A stretch of 64,000 nt of DNA, from the NCBI GenBank assembly GCA_050013875.1, contig JBEKEK010000006.1, forward strand, positions 1-64,000, read 5' to 3'. Shown piece by piece: positions 15,099 to 24,208 of this stretch. The notes below the pieces were generated by a model. That model saw only the letters and a program-made list of their open reading frames with translations, was not told the DNA's origin and did no database searches. Each line of letters begins with the position of its first letter. Within the stretch, counting starts at the first letter, position 1. Source of the stretch: Trebonia sp050013875. GTDB taxonomy: Bacteria > Actinomycetota > Actinomycetes > Streptosporangiales > Streptosporangiaceae. The position numbers and the translations under genes are program-made.

Positions 15099-16643
15099 TT
15101 GCGCCGCATGCGAGGAATGACGTCAAGACCGAATCGCGGGTGGATGCTTATCGCGGTCGGGGGCGGCCTGGCCGCGCTCGCCGTCACGCTTTTTCCGTGG
15201 ACCGCGATCGCGGCGCCCCCGGCGGTGAAGCTTTCGCCGGCACCGCTGGGAATGAACATCCCGCCGTGGGCCGCGCTCTATGCCAGCGCCAGCAGTGGAA
15301 GCAACCTCCAGACGCTGCTGAAGAACGCGCATGTCTCTCAGGTACGTTATGGCGGCGGCGAGTATGCCGATGAGTACGACTGGCAGACCAACACCGACAT
15401 CGCGAACTGCCCGAGCACGGCGATGTCGGAGTACGAGGCCAAGTGCGCGACCTTCAACGCGCTCGGCCTGACCTCGCTCTCCGGGAAGGCACGCGCGATC
15501 GGCGCGCAGAGCCTTGTCACCGTGAATTACGGTTCGGGCACGCCCGCCGAGGCCGAGGCCGAGGTGAAGCAGGCGCGGGCACCGGGCCAGCAGGTCGCCC
15601 TCTGGGAGCTCGGCAACGAAGGGTACGGGTGCTGGGAAGCCAACGACTACCTAGCCGACGCTCCCGAGCGTTACCAAGGCTTCAGGCCGACGGCCGCCGC
15701 TACCTGCCCGATGGCCGTCAAAGGCGTTGCCGCCGGCATGGAGATCATGGCCAAGTCCTACGGCGCGAACGCCGCGAAGTTCATGGCCGCGATGAGGGCG
15801 GCGAACCCGGATGCCGTGCTCGGCGTGCCGTGGGCTTTCGACCCCACGGTGGGCGGCGGATCGGTTGCCGGGAACACGGAGTGGAACAACACTGTGCTCG
15901 CCGAGGACAAGCGGTACATCGGTTTCGTCGACGCGCATTGGTACCCACTCAGCTACGGCGGTACCACGGGGGCGGCCCGTAACCCCAGCGCCGGACAGGT
16001 GATCCATACCGTCTACCAGATCCCGGCGGAATACGCCAAGATCAAGGCCGCGCTGCAGGCGGTGGGCCTGCCGGGCGCGAAGATCGTCATTGGCGAGACG
16101 AACGTTTCCTACCGGGCCACGGATACGGCCTGCACCGCCGTTGGCGCGCTTTTCGCCGCCAGTGACGCACTCGAGTGGCTGTCGCTTGGCGCGTTCAGCG
16201 TCGACTGGTGGACGCTGAACGGCTACGGCAATACCGGCACGACCTGCTCGCACCCCGACGAGGGGATGTTTTCCTCGGACAGCGAGCCCGTGCCGGAGAG
16301 TCCCTACCTCGGTTACCTGCTGGCCGGGGCCCTGGCCCAGCCGGGCGCGAAGCTGACGGCGCTGGCGATTTCGCCGTTCGCCGTCTCGTCGGCGGTGCTG
16401 GCGTTCCAGTCGGTGCTGCCGGACGGCAGGTCGGCGGTGCTCCTCGTCAACACCAGCACGTCCGCGACGGAACACGTCGCGTTCACATCGTCGCTGTCCG
16501 GCGAGCTCACGGCTGTGCGCTACCGGGCTGGCAACCAGAACGGGTTCGCCACCAAGACGACGACCTGGACCTGCCCGGCCGCCGGGGTAGCCAAAGGCAT
16601 CATCCTCCCCGCTGAGTCGATGACGCTGCTGAAGGAAAACTGA
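15099..16643 (+). CDS. Secreted GH-A clan glycoside hydrolase
   Basis: A 514-residue secreted hydrolase. Seen: basic N-terminus, hydrophobic segment to about residue 37 and signal-peptidase site near AIAAPPA; TIM-barrel with WELGNEGYG (acid/base Glu about 174) and VIGETNVSY (nucleophile Glu about 333), the clan-A Asn-Glu plus Glu pair of retaining enzymes; a C-terminal beta-sandwich. The fold resembles alpha-L-arabinofuranosidases (GH51) or GH79-type enzymes. Start is TTG at 15099 with AGGGGG 8 bases upstream; ATG at 15108 or 15117 are alternatives. Single gene, so its polysaccharide target is not indicated by context. Confidence 0.78.
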   Translation: MRRMRGMTSRPNRGWMLIAVGGGLAALAVTLFPWTAIAAPPAVKLSPAPLGMNIPPWAALYASASSGSNLQTLLKNAHVSQVRYGGGEYADEYDWQTNTDIANCPSTAMSEYEAKCATFNALGLTSLSGKARAIGAQSLVTVNYGSGTPAEAEAEVKQARAPGQQVALWELGNEGYGCWEANDYLADAPERYQGFRPTAAATCPMAVKGVAAGMEIMAKSYGANAAKFMAAMRAANPDAVLGVPWAFDPTVGGGSVAGNTEWNNTVLAEDKRYIGFVDAHWYPLSYGGTTGAARNPSAGQVIHTVYQIPAEYAKIKAALQAVGLPGAKIVIGETNVSYRATDTACTAVGALFAASDALEWLSLGAFSVDWWTLNGYGNTGTTCSHPDEGMFSSDSEPVPESPYLGYLLAGALAQPGAKLTALAISPFAVSSAVLAFQSVLPDGRSAVLLVNTSTSATEHVAFTSSLSGELTAVRYRAGNQNGFATKTTTWTCPAAGVAKGIILPAESMTLLKEN

Positions 16644-16654
16644 CGCGGTGGCGG

Positions 16655-17446
16655 CTACAGCCCGGTGCCAGGGCGCCCGTACGGCTCTGGCGGCACCGGA
16701 TCGCCGACTGCCCCCGAAGCACCGCCGCGGGCATACTGCGAGGCCTGCGCGGAGGTCAGCGCGTCCGCGATCACCAGGGTCCGGCCCAGGTGGTCACCGG
16801 CTCGTTGCCGGTACCGCGAGCACAGCATGACGATGAGCCCGAGGAGCCCGGTCAGCGGCCAGACCCACGGGAAGGCATCAAAAATGAGCGAAATCCAGCG
16901 GATGAAGTACTGGAGCGTGCTGGCGGGGCCGCCATCCTTGCTGATGACGCGCAGCCCGAACCATTGCATCGCGAAGGTCTGGCCGTTGTGGGAATGCGGC
17001 CTGATGATCCAGTACCAGAAGCCGATCACCAGGAAGAGCACGAACATGACGATCCCGCCGATGATGTGCAGGCTGGTCCTGTTACTGCGGTCGAACGGGA
17101 TCCCGACGAGATAGGGGACGAGCGAGACGAGGAAGGCGTCGATCCAGTACTGGAAGATGCGGCGCCAGGTGACCCGGGTCTCGGCCTCGTTGACCGGGGC
17201 CCGGTGGCGGCCAGGCCGCCTGCGCTGCTGATTACCGGGCATCGCACCGCCTTGCGGCTGTCCCGAGCCGACTCCGGACGGAGCGCTGCCGAATTGCTCC
17301 GTCCCCGGCGCGGTTCCCTGCGACGGGGCGCTGCCGACGTGCTCCTGCCCGGGCGCGCTTCCCTGGGACGGCGGGCCGGGCGGGGCGCCCTGCTGGGTGC
17401 CCCCGCCCCACTGGCCAGCCGCGTCCTGTTCAGGCGTGCTGCTCAT
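16655..17446 (-). CDS. RDD-family membrane protein
   Basis: A 263-residue protein. Seen: a Gly/Pro/Gln-rich disordered N-terminus (to about residue 75) with repeated GSAPSQG/GSAPGQE-like units, then an RDD domain with three to four membrane helices (ISLIFDAFPWVWPLTGLLG and neighbours) and a conserved Arg/Asp pattern. RDD proteins are membrane proteins of mostly unknown role; some aid ion exchange. The ATG at 17446 has GGGGGAGAC upstream; the frame stays open further upstream without a site. Convergent with the hydrolase gene, 11 bases apart. Confidence 0.85.
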   Translation of the reverse strand: MSSTPEQDAAGQWGGGTQQGAPPGPPSQGSAPGQEHVGSAPSQGTAPGTEQFGSAPSGVGSGQPQGGAMPGNQQRRRPGRHRAPVNEAETRVTWRRIFQYWIDAFLVSLVPYLVGIPFDRSNRTSLHIIGGIVMFVLFLVIGFWYWIIRPHSHNGQTFAMQWFGLRVISKDGGPASTLQYFIRWISLIFDAFPWVWPLTGLLGLIVMLCSRYRQRAGDHLGRTLVIADALTSAQASQYARGGASGAVGDPVPPEPYGRPGTGL

Positions 17447-17699
17447 GTCTCCCCCGATCCACGCGCACCAGGATTGGTGCGTGCCGCGGCTTCCGACCAC
17501 GCCGCGGCTAGACGTAACCCTGTCCGTACCCAGGGCCATGCTATGAACACATTCCGTCACAGAAGGCCGGGAACCGGCCGGCCGCGCGGCGGATCACGGG
17601 GTACAGCCAGGGGTTTCCACGGGTGCGAGTGGCCTCTCTCAGGCACCACGGTGGGTGGAACTACGGGCAACTCCCCCGTTCGGGCGTAATGTCCCGGCT

Positions 17700-18380
17700 A
17701 TGGGCAACGCGAATGCCGCGGAATGGCGCTACACGGCTTGCTACGGGTTGAATTGGCGGTCCGCCAGGGCGATTAGCAGCGCGCTTGGCAGCCTCGCGCT
17801 GCCGATGCCCCCCTGGTTCCGGCCGGTCGTGACGCGCTGCCTGCTGACCCGAACCGCGCTGCAGGCCGACGCCCGGGGCATCTGGGGGAGCGCCGGGTCA
17901 CTATCGGCGCCGCCGGCTGATCCTTGCCCGTGGCGGGAAGTCACGCACGTCGTCGTCTGGGAGTACGACCACCTGAAGATCATCGGTCCGGCCCGCCGCG
18001 GCGATGTGGTCGGCAGCGGCCCAGCAGCCAGGACGGTGGCATCGCGCACCGCACAGCAGTCTCGCCCAACCCGGCGCAGGACCTTCCGGCGGCATCCGTC
18101 CTATCCGGCGTTCATCGCACCCGACGGATCGCCGTACAACGCCGCGAATGTGGTGACAGCTAACGGCTGGTGTGTCGACATTGCCCGATTGCGGGCAACC
18201 GTACGGCACTTCGCCCCGAACGCGCGGTTCGTGGACCTGTACAGTGCCGGCGTCGCGCCGGACTCCGGCGGGCCGTTCGGGTTCGCCTTCGAGATTCTCG
18301 CTGGCATGTTCGAGGTCATCGGGTGGCGGCGCCTTGGCTGGCTGCTCGGCGTGGCCGCCTCGACCGCCGTCCTGGCCTGA
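17700..18380 (+). CDS. Hypothetical protein, possibly degraded
   Basis: A 226-residue open frame from an ATG at 17700 with no clear ribosome site. The central block VTHVVVWEYDHLKIIG looks like real protein. The segment around residues 100-130 is Arg-rich and low-complexity, as if frame-shifted; the end has a hydrophobic stretch WLLGVAASTAVLA. I do not recognise a domain. It may be a decaying membrane-associated protein gene. Confidence 0.4.
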   Translation: MGNANAAEWRYTACYGLNWRSARAISSALGSLALPMPPWFRPVVTRCLLTRTALQADARGIWGSAGSLSAPPADPCPWREVTHVVVWEYDHLKIIGPARRGDVVGSGPAARTVASRTAQQSRPTRRRTFRRHPSYPAFIAPDGSPYNAANVVTANGWCVDIARLRATVRHFAPNARFVDLYSAGVAPDSGGPFGFAFEILAGMFEVIGWRRLGWLLGVAASTAVLA

Positions 18381-18425
18381 TCTGGCTGATGGGTGCTCAT
18401 CGTCGCCAACCTTGCCTACCAGGGT

Positions 18426-20951
18426 TCAGGAGCCAGCCTGGCGGGACCCTCGGCTCAGGTGACGTGCCAGGTACGGGCCGGTGACGCTGCTGGAGTCAGC
18501 GGCGACCTCCGCCGGGGTGCCCACGGCCACCACGCGCCCGCCCGCCGGGCCGCCGACTGGGCCCATGTCGATGAGGTGGTCGGCGGCCGCGAGCAGGTCC
18601 AGGTCGTGGTCGATGACCACCACGGTCGCGCCGCCAGCGAGCAGCCGGTCGAACACGGAGACCAGTACGGCGATGTCGACCGGGTGCAGCCCGGTGGATG
18701 GTTCGTCGAAGATGTAGAGGATGCCGCGCTGGCTGCTGCGCAGCCGCGACGCGATGCGCAGTCGCTGTGACTCGCCCCCCGACAGGGACGGGGTCTCCTC
18801 CCCCAGCCGCAGGTAGCCGAGCCCGACGTCGTCGACCGGCCGCAGTGGCCGCACGATGGCGGGGCGCTTGGCGAAGCGCTCGACGGCGTCGTGGACGGTC
18901 AGCGCCAGGACGTCGGCGATGGTGAGGTCGTCGAGGCGGACGTCGAGCACCTCCTCCCGGTAGCGCGAGCCATGGCAGAGCGGGCAGACCTCGCGGATAT
19001 CCGGCAGGTACTGCACGTCGATGTCGACATGCCCAAGGCCCTCGCACTCGGGGCACTGGCCGGCCTTGGTGTTGAACGAGAAGTGCCCGGGCTGCCAGCG
19101 GCGGCGGCGGGCAAGCGGCGTGTCGGCGAACGCCTGCCTGATCGCGTCGAAGGCGCCCGAGTAGGTGGCCGGCGTGGACCGGGAGTTCTGGCCGATCGGG
19201 GTCGCGTCGATCTCGGCCAGCCCGCGGATCCCGGCGGCGTCAAGCCGCCGTACGTGCTTGGGAATCTTCTCGCCCGCCAGGCTGGCGCGCAGCGCGGGCA
19301 CCAGGCTCTCAAGCACCAGGGCGGTCTTGCCCGCACCGGACGGCCCCGCGACCGCGGTCATGGCGCCGGAGGGGAAGGAGACGCGGACGTCGTGCAGGTT
19401 GTAGAGGTCGGCGACCTCGACGGTGACCGCGTCGCCGTCGACCGGCCGGGGCTGCCGGCGGACGGCCGGCTCCCCCGCCAGGAACGGCCCGATGACCGAG
19501 TCCTTGCTGGCGCGGATGTCGGCCGGCGTGCCCTGCGCGACGACGGTGCCGCCGCGCTCCCCCGCGCCCGGCCCGAGCTCGATCACCCAGTCGGCGGCGT
19601 TGATGACCTCGATCTCGTGCTCGACCATCACGACCGAGTTGCCGTTGGCGGCGAGCATCCCGATGGTGGAGCGCAGTCCGTCGATGTTGCTCGGGTGCAG
19701 GCCGACGGACGGCTCGTCGAGCACGTAGAGCATGCCGGTGGTGTTGGCGCGGACCGTCGAGGTCAGCTCGAGGCGCTGCCGCTCCCCGGTCGACAGCGTG
19801 CTGCCCGCCCGGTCAAGCTGCAGGTAGCCGAGGCCCAGCCCGAGCAGCGGATCGAGCACCTGCAGGCACTCCTTCACCAGGCCGTTCGCCACCCGGGCGA
19901 GCTCTTTCGGCGCCTGCCTGCGCACCTGGTCGACGAATCCGCGCAGGTCGTCCAGGTCCAGTGCGCTGATCTCGGCCAGGTTGCGGCCGTCAAGCGTGCT
20001 GCGCAGCGCCTCTGGCCGCAGCCTGGTGCCGTGGCAGACGGGGCAGACACCCACCTTCAGGAACTTCTCGACCCGGCTGCGGCCACCCGGGTTGCCGCCG
20101 CCCGCCGCGTGCTCCACCGCGGCGACCGCGTTCTCGTAGTGGACGTTCAGGGTGATCGCCCGGGGCGTCCCCTCGCGCAGCCGGACCTCGCGTTCCACCG
20201 GCTCCCCGTGGAACACGATGTCCCGCTCCCGCGCCGTCAGCTCGCGGAACGGCACGTCCAGCCGCACGCCGAGCTGACCGGCGGCGTAGCGGTAGAGGCG
20301 CCGGCCGCCCGAGTTCCACGGCAGCACGGCCCCGTCGTTGATGCTCTTGTCCTCATCGGGCACCAGCGCGTCTAGATCCACCTGGAAAAGTTCGCCGGTC
20401 CCGTTGCAGGCCGGGCAGGCGCCGTAGGAGTTGAACGCGAACGACTCGGCCCCTGGGTGGGTGAACCGCACCCCGCAGACCGGACAGGTCATCTCCATGC
20501 CCTGGGTCGAGACGGTCGGCGCGACCTGATGGCCGTTCGGGCAGATGTGGGTGCCCAGCCGCGACATGATCAGCCGCAGCACGTTGAGCACTTCGCTCAT
20601 CGTCCCGACGGTGCTGCGCACCCCGGGGATCGGCGGCCGCTGGCGCAGGGCCAGGGCGGCGGGCAGGTGGTCAATGCGGTCGGCGTCCGGCCGCTGCGCC
20701 TGGCTCAGCCGCCGCCGGCTGTAGGTGGACAGGGCCTCGAGGAAACGCTGCATGCCCTCCGCGTACAAGGTCCCGGTGGCCAGTGAGCTCTTGCCCGAGC
20801 CGGACACCCCGGCGATGGCCACGACGCACCACAGCGGGATGTCGACATCGAGGTCCCGCAGGTTGTTATGGCGGACGCCGCGCGCCTCGATGGCGGTGGG
20901 CAGCCGGGCCAGCCGGTCAGCCGAGGCACTGCCAGGGGTAGAACGGACCAT
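18426..20951 (-). CDS. UvrA-like ABC ATPase (class II, excinuclease-related)
   Basis: An 841-residue tandem ABC ATPase. Seen: first domain Walker A GVSGSGKSSLA, signature LSTGERQRLEL, Walker B YVLDEPSVGLHP; second domain GPSGAGKTALV, LSGGESQRLRI, YIFDEPSTGLHP; and UvrA zinc-finger Cys pairs CPNGH/CPVC, CPACNG, CPVCHG, CPECEG/CPLCHG. At about 840 residues it is shorter than housekeeping UvrA (about 950), matching the UvrA2/DrrC group linked to DNA damage or intercalating-drug tolerance. The start ATG at 20951 is uncertain; a GTG at 21014 would add 21 residues. Divergent from the DUF2891 gene. Confidence 0.9.
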   Translation of the reverse strand: MVRSTPGSASADRLARLPTAIEARGVRHNNLRDLDVDIPLWCVVAIAGVSGSGKSSLATGTLYAEGMQRFLEALSTYSRRRLSQAQRPDADRIDHLPAALALRQRPPIPGVRSTVGTMSEVLNVLRLIMSRLGTHICPNGHQVAPTVSTQGMEMTCPVCGVRFTHPGAESFAFNSYGACPACNGTGELFQVDLDALVPDEDKSINDGAVLPWNSGGRRLYRYAAGQLGVRLDVPFRELTARERDIVFHGEPVEREVRLREGTPRAITLNVHYENAVAAVEHAAGGGNPGGRSRVEKFLKVGVCPVCHGTRLRPEALRSTLDGRNLAEISALDLDDLRGFVDQVRRQAPKELARVANGLVKECLQVLDPLLGLGLGYLQLDRAGSTLSTGERQRLELTSTVRANTTGMLYVLDEPSVGLHPSNIDGLRSTIGMLAANGNSVVMVEHEIEVINAADWVIELGPGAGERGGTVVAQGTPADIRASKDSVIGPFLAGEPAVRRQPRPVDGDAVTVEVADLYNLHDVRVSFPSGAMTAVAGPSGAGKTALVLESLVPALRASLAGEKIPKHVRRLDAAGIRGLAEIDATPIGQNSRSTPATYSGAFDAIRQAFADTPLARRRRWQPGHFSFNTKAGQCPECEGLGHVDIDVQYLPDIREVCPLCHGSRYREEVLDVRLDDLTIADVLALTVHDAVERFAKRPAIVRPLRPVDDVGLGYLRLGEETPSLSGGESQRLRIASRLRSSQRGILYIFDEPSTGLHPVDIAVLVSVFDRLLAGGATVVVIDHDLDLLAAADHLIDMGPVGGPAGGRVVAVGTPAEVAADSSSVTGPYLARHLSRGSRQAGS

Positions 20952-21015
20952 GCGGGTAATGGTATGCGCGGGACCTGGCCGGCTTCCGGCCCGGTCAGCG
21001 GGGACGGAGGTCACG

Positions 21016-22065
21016 ATGAGCGGTCTCGCGGCGGGCTGGCTGGACCGGCTGCGGCCTGAGCTGGCCGGTTACGCGGGCGTCGCCCTGGACAACATCGGGC
21101 GTGAGTTCCCGGCCCACGTCATCCACATGATGAACACCCCGGGCGACTTCCCGTTCCGGCCGAGGGACCGCAACCCGGTCTTCTACGGGAGCCTGGACTG
21201 GCATTCCTGCGTCGAGATGTTCTGGCTGCTCATCCGGCTGGTCAAGTCGGCCCCGGATGACGTGCCGGCCGGGGACATCAGGGACGTCCTTGACGCGCGC
21301 CTTACCCGCGAGGGCCTGCGGGCCGAGGCGGACTTCATCGACGGCGCGCTGTCCGAACGCCCGTACGGCTGGGGCTGGGCGCTCGCGCTCGCCGCCGAAC
21401 TGGAAACCTGGGACGACGCGGACGCGCGCCGCTGGGCCGCCAGCTTCCGGCCGCTGGCGCAGGTCATCACCGATAACTTCCTGCGCTGGCTGCCGGTGGC
21501 CACGTACCCGTTGCGGACGGGCGTGCATACCAACAGTGCGTTCGGGATATCGAGGGCGCTCGGCTATGCCGACCTGCGGCCCGACGGCGAGCTCAGCCAG
21601 GCGCTGCGCGGGGCGGCGAGCCGCTGGTTCGGCGCCGACGAGGACTACCCGGGCGGCTGGGAACCGTCCGGCCAGGACTTCCTGTCGGCGGCGCTGTGCG
21701 AGGCCGAGCTGCTGGCACGGCTGCTGCCGCGCGAGGACTTCCCCGGCTGGCTCGGCCGCTTCCTCCCCGGTCTCGGCGGCGGCGAGCCCGCCGCCCTGTT
21801 CACCCCCGCGGTCGTCACCGATTCCTCCGACGGCTACATCGCGCACCTGCGCGGCCTCAACCTCAGCCGGGCCTGGTGCTGGCGGCGGCTGGCCGAGAGC
21901 CTGCCGGCCGGCGATCCCCGCGCCGCCGTGTGCGAGCAGGCGTGCCACGTGCATGCAGAGGCGTCGCTTGACTACGTGACCGGCGATGACTACATGGTCG
22001 AGCACTGGCTCGCGGCGTACGCGGTGCTGCTGTTCAGCTTATTTCTGGCATTAGCTGACACCTAG
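21016..22065 (+). CDS. DUF2891 family protein
   Basis: A 349-residue protein with the full DUF2891 pattern: FPAHVIHMMNTPGDF near the start, NPVFYGSLDWHSCVEMFW, RPYGWGWALALAAEL, GVHTNSAFGIS, WEPSGQDFLSAALCEAELL, LRGLNLSRAWCWRRLA and VTGDDYMVEHWLAAYAVLL. The helical repeat with conserved His/Trp/Asp suggests a barrel enzyme, but no activity is established. ATG at 21016 with CGGAGG upstream. Its start lies 64 bases from the divergent UvrA-like gene, so they share a promoter region. Confidence 0.92.
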   Translation: MSGLAAGWLDRLRPELAGYAGVALDNIGREFPAHVIHMMNTPGDFPFRPRDRNPVFYGSLDWHSCVEMFWLLIRLVKSAPDDVPAGDIRDVLDARLTREGLRAEADFIDGALSERPYGWGWALALAAELETWDDADARRWAASFRPLAQVITDNFLRWLPVATYPLRTGVHTNSAFGISRALGYADLRPDGELSQALRGAASRWFGADEDYPGGWEPSGQDFLSAALCEAELLARLLPREDFPGWLGRFLPGLGGGEPAALFTPAVVTDSSDGYIAHLRGLNLSRAWCWRRLAESLPAGDPRAAVCEQACHVHAEASLDYVTGDDYMVEHWLAAYAVLLFSLFLALADT

Positions 22066-22090
22066 CGGGTAGCGGGGCACTCCGTCCGGC

Positions 22091-22390
22091 TTGACGAGTG
22101 CCGCGCTCACCTACGCGCTCGCGGTGCTGGCGGCGTGTGCGAACGCCGTCTCCTCCGTGCTGCAGCGCACGGCGAACAAGCGCGTCCCGCAGAGCGAGAA
22201 CATGAGCCTGCGGCAGATCCGCTCCCTGCTGCACCAGCCGGTGTGGTTCTTCGGGATCCTGGCCATCACCGCCGGGTTCCTGCTGCAGGCGACCGCGCTC
22301 GGCAGCGGGCAGCTTGCCGTCGTCGAGCCGGTCCTGGTGCTTGAGCTGCCCTTCACGCTGATCCTGGCGTCCCGGCTGTTCCGGCAGCGG
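22091..22390 (+). pseudogene. N-terminal fragment of a DMT (EamA-like) transporter
   Basis: From a TTG at 22091 the frame encodes about 100 residues with three membrane helices (ALTYALAVLAACANAVSS, FFGILAITAGFLLQATA, VEPVLVLELPFTLILASRL), the N-terminal third of a DMT-superfamily permease (family about 280-300 residues). After LASRLFRQR the homology stops abruptly and the frame runs on as Arg/Pro-rich nonsense over the remains of a tetR gene on the other strand. The transporter is truncated and almost certainly inactive. Confidence 0.8.
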
Positions 22391-22726
22391 GCTCCTTCAG
22401 GAACCTCCGCGGTCAGGGGGCCGGCGATGGCGGCCGACCACCGGCCGAAACCGTCGGCTACGCGGTCGCGGGCCTCGGGGTCGGTCTCGGCCAGCTGGCC
22501 ACCGAGGGACCCGAGCGGGCAGCCGCCCTTGCCGCCACGAGCCGCTCACCTCCGCCGCGGTCTTGACGTCGTCGAGCGTGGTACCGGCCACCCCTTGCTC
22601 GTAGATCAGCCTGGCCGCCGCTGCCACGATCCTGGCCCGGGTCCGCGCTCCCTTGGGCGTCAGCCTTGGCCGGCGCTGCGTGTCATCCTCCACGTCTTCA
22701 TGATAGCGGCATTCTGGGTTTGACAA
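22391..22726 (-). pseudogene. TetR-family regulator remnant with internal deletion
   Basis: The minus strand encodes a TetR DNA-binding start (ARTRARIVAAAARLIYEQG, GTTLDDVKTAAEVSGS), then homology jumps to a different frame reading GCPLGSLGGQLAETD and RVADGFGRWSAAIAG, which is the C-terminal half of TetR/AcrR proteins. The stretch between (rest of the helix-turn-helix and the first core helices) is missing, and the tail is cut where the DMT fragment begins. Two palindromes upstream look like its former operators. Confidence 0.8.
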
Positions 22727-22733
22727 CCCAGAA
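22712..22733. promoter_or_regulatory. TetR-type operator candidate
   Basis: TTCTGGGTT (22712-22720) and its exact inverse AACCCAGAA (22725-22733) flank 4 bases. A second, weaker dyad ATGGG/CCCAT spans 22747-22764. Both lie between the broken tetR gene and the divergent NmrA-like gene, the standard place for such an operator. Confidence 0.6.
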
Positions 22734-22786
22734 AATCACCGAGATTATGGGTCGAGTAGCCCATTTTCTAGCAGGGAGTCCTCGCC

Positions 22787-23500
22787 ATGATCCTCGTGAC
22801 AACCGCCGGGAAGGTCGGAGCGGAAGCAGCGCGCCCGCTCGCACTGCGCGCAGAGCCCGTCCGGGTGCTGGTGCGCGACCCGGACAAGGCCAAGGCGCTG
22901 GCGGAGGCCGGCGCGGAAGTCGCCGTCGGCGACCTGGACGTCCCGGCGACCGTGGACGCGGCGATGGCCGACGTCACCGCGGTCATCCTGGTCAGCCCGG
23001 CCGTGCCCGAGCAGGAGCTGAACGTCGTCGCGAGCGCCGCGCGGGCCGGCGTCGGGCACGTCGTCAAGGCAACCAGCAAGGCGTCGGCCGATTCCCCGAT
23101 CGCCAGGCGCCGCGGCCAGACCGAGATCGAAGCCGGCCTGGCCGCCTCCGGTCTCCCCCACACGCTGCTGCGATCGAACGCCTACATGCAGAACGTCCTC
23201 ATGCTGGCACCCGCGATCGCCGCGACGAGCGGGTTCGGGTCAGCCGCGGGCAAGGGACGGGCAGGCATGATCGACGCCCGCGACGTGGCGGCGGTGGCCG
23301 CCGGGATCGCGGCCGAGAACAAGGACGCGATGAACCGGGCCGGCGTCCCGGCGGCCATCGCCGAGATGAACGCGCAGGCGTTCCGCCTGACCGCCAGCGG
23401 CGACGCCGAATGGGTCAGCGACGACGTGCCGTCCATTCTCGGCCGGCCGGCCCGCTCCTTCCGGCAGTTCGCCGCCGATTATGCCGGCGCGTTCTCCTGA
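22787..23500 (+). CDS. NmrA-like NAD(P)-binding protein with internal shortening
   Basis: A 237-residue Rossmann-fold protein. Seen: ILVTTAGKVGAEA nucleotide loop, VRVLVRDPDKAKAL, and the C-terminal signature AWV-type block GDAEWVSDDVPSILGRPARSF. Relatives are about 280-290 residues. Here VAAVAAGIAAE (to about residue 177) joins directly to KDAMNRAGVPAAIAEMNAQ, so some 45 residues of the substrate domain appear deleted in frame. Cofactor binding may survive; activity is doubtful. ATG at 22787 with GGGAGTCC upstream. Divergent from the tetR remnant; followed by a terminator. Confidence 0.82.
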   Translation: MILVTTAGKVGAEAARPLALRAEPVRVLVRDPDKAKALAEAGAEVAVGDLDVPATVDAAMADVTAVILVSPAVPEQELNVVASAARAGVGHVVKATSKASADSPIARRRGQTEIEAGLAASGLPHTLLRSNAYMQNVLMLAPAIAATSGFGSAAGKGRAGMIDARDVAAVAAGIAAENKDAMNRAGVPAAIAEMNAQAFRLTASGDAEWVSDDVPSILGRPARSFRQFAADYAGAFS

Positions 23501-23508
23501 GCCAAAAA

Positions 23509-23531
23509 GCCCTGCAACGCTGTTGCAGGGC
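23509..23531 (+). terminator. Stem-loop terminator after NmrA-like gene
   Basis: GCCCTGCAAC (23509-23518) pairs with GTTGCAGGGC (23522-23531) around GCT: 10 perfect pairs, 8 bases after the stop, preceded by AAAAA and followed by a short T-run. Confidence 0.8.
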
Positions 23532-23580
23532 CCGCATCTTTCGCCGCAACCTAACCAAGCGTTGCTACGTCCTGAAAGAC

Positions 23581-24141
23581 ATGATGGTTAGAATTCAGGT
23601 CACGCTCCTTGCCGCTGCCGCTTGTATTGCTGCGGCGACGAGCGGCTGCACGGCGTCGTCGTCCGGGCCTGCTCCGGCTGGGGACCTTCCCCAATGCGAG
23701 CCAGCGCAGCTTGCGGTATCAGCTGGCCCGCGACTTTCAGAAATGACGCAGACTGAATCCGATATGTTCCAGTTCCGGAACGTCTCCCCTACCGCATGCA
23801 CCCTAAAGGGCTATCCGGTAATCAACCTGCTCGGCACCGCAGGCACCAAGCTCGCATTCCATTACCGCTACGGCGCCAACCAGATGCTCACGGACAATCC
23901 ACCGCACCCTGTGCCGCTGGCAGCGGGGGCCGTCGCGTTCGCGGGGGTCAGCAAGACCTCCTGCACGGCGTTGGCCTCGGCCGAAGCCTCCCGCGCGATG
24001 GTCGCTTCCCCGGGAAGAAGCGGGACCGCCAGCGTCACGCTGCCCTTGCCGCTGGACTTCTGCGGTGCGGACGACCCGGGTCACGTCATCTACATCAGCC
24101 CGTTCGAGCCGACCATCCAGGAGGTGCTGCGGCAGCCGTAG
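23581..24141 (+). CDS. DUF4232-domain lipoprotein
   Basis: A 186-residue exported protein. Seen: MMVRIQVTLLAAAACIAA signal segment, lipobox ATSGC near residue 23, then a DUF4232 beta-sandwich (LAVSAGPRLSEMTQTESDMF, NVSPTACTLKGYPVINLL, paired cysteines). Found widely as secreted lipoproteins in actinobacteria; function not known. ATG at 23581 or 23584. Weak ribosome site. Follows a terminator, so it has its own transcription. Confidence 0.85.
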   Translation: MMVRIQVTLLAAAACIAAATSGCTASSSGPAPAGDLPQCEPAQLAVSAGPRLSEMTQTESDMFQFRNVSPTACTLKGYPVINLLGTAGTKLAFHYRYGANQMLTDNPPHPVPLAAGAVAFAGVSKTSCTALASAEASRAMVASPGRSGTASVTLPLPLDFCGADDPGHVIYISPFEPTIQEVLRQP

Positions 24142-24208
24142 GCCGGTCGCCGAACACCGCCTCTTTCCCACTCGGAACGCACGCGTGGCTTCGTGTTCCC
24201 GGAAACGC

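Noticed and set aside
18891..20375. A 494-codon plus-strand open frame
   Set aside because: Antisense to the UvrA-like gene, which has all expected ATPase and zinc motifs.
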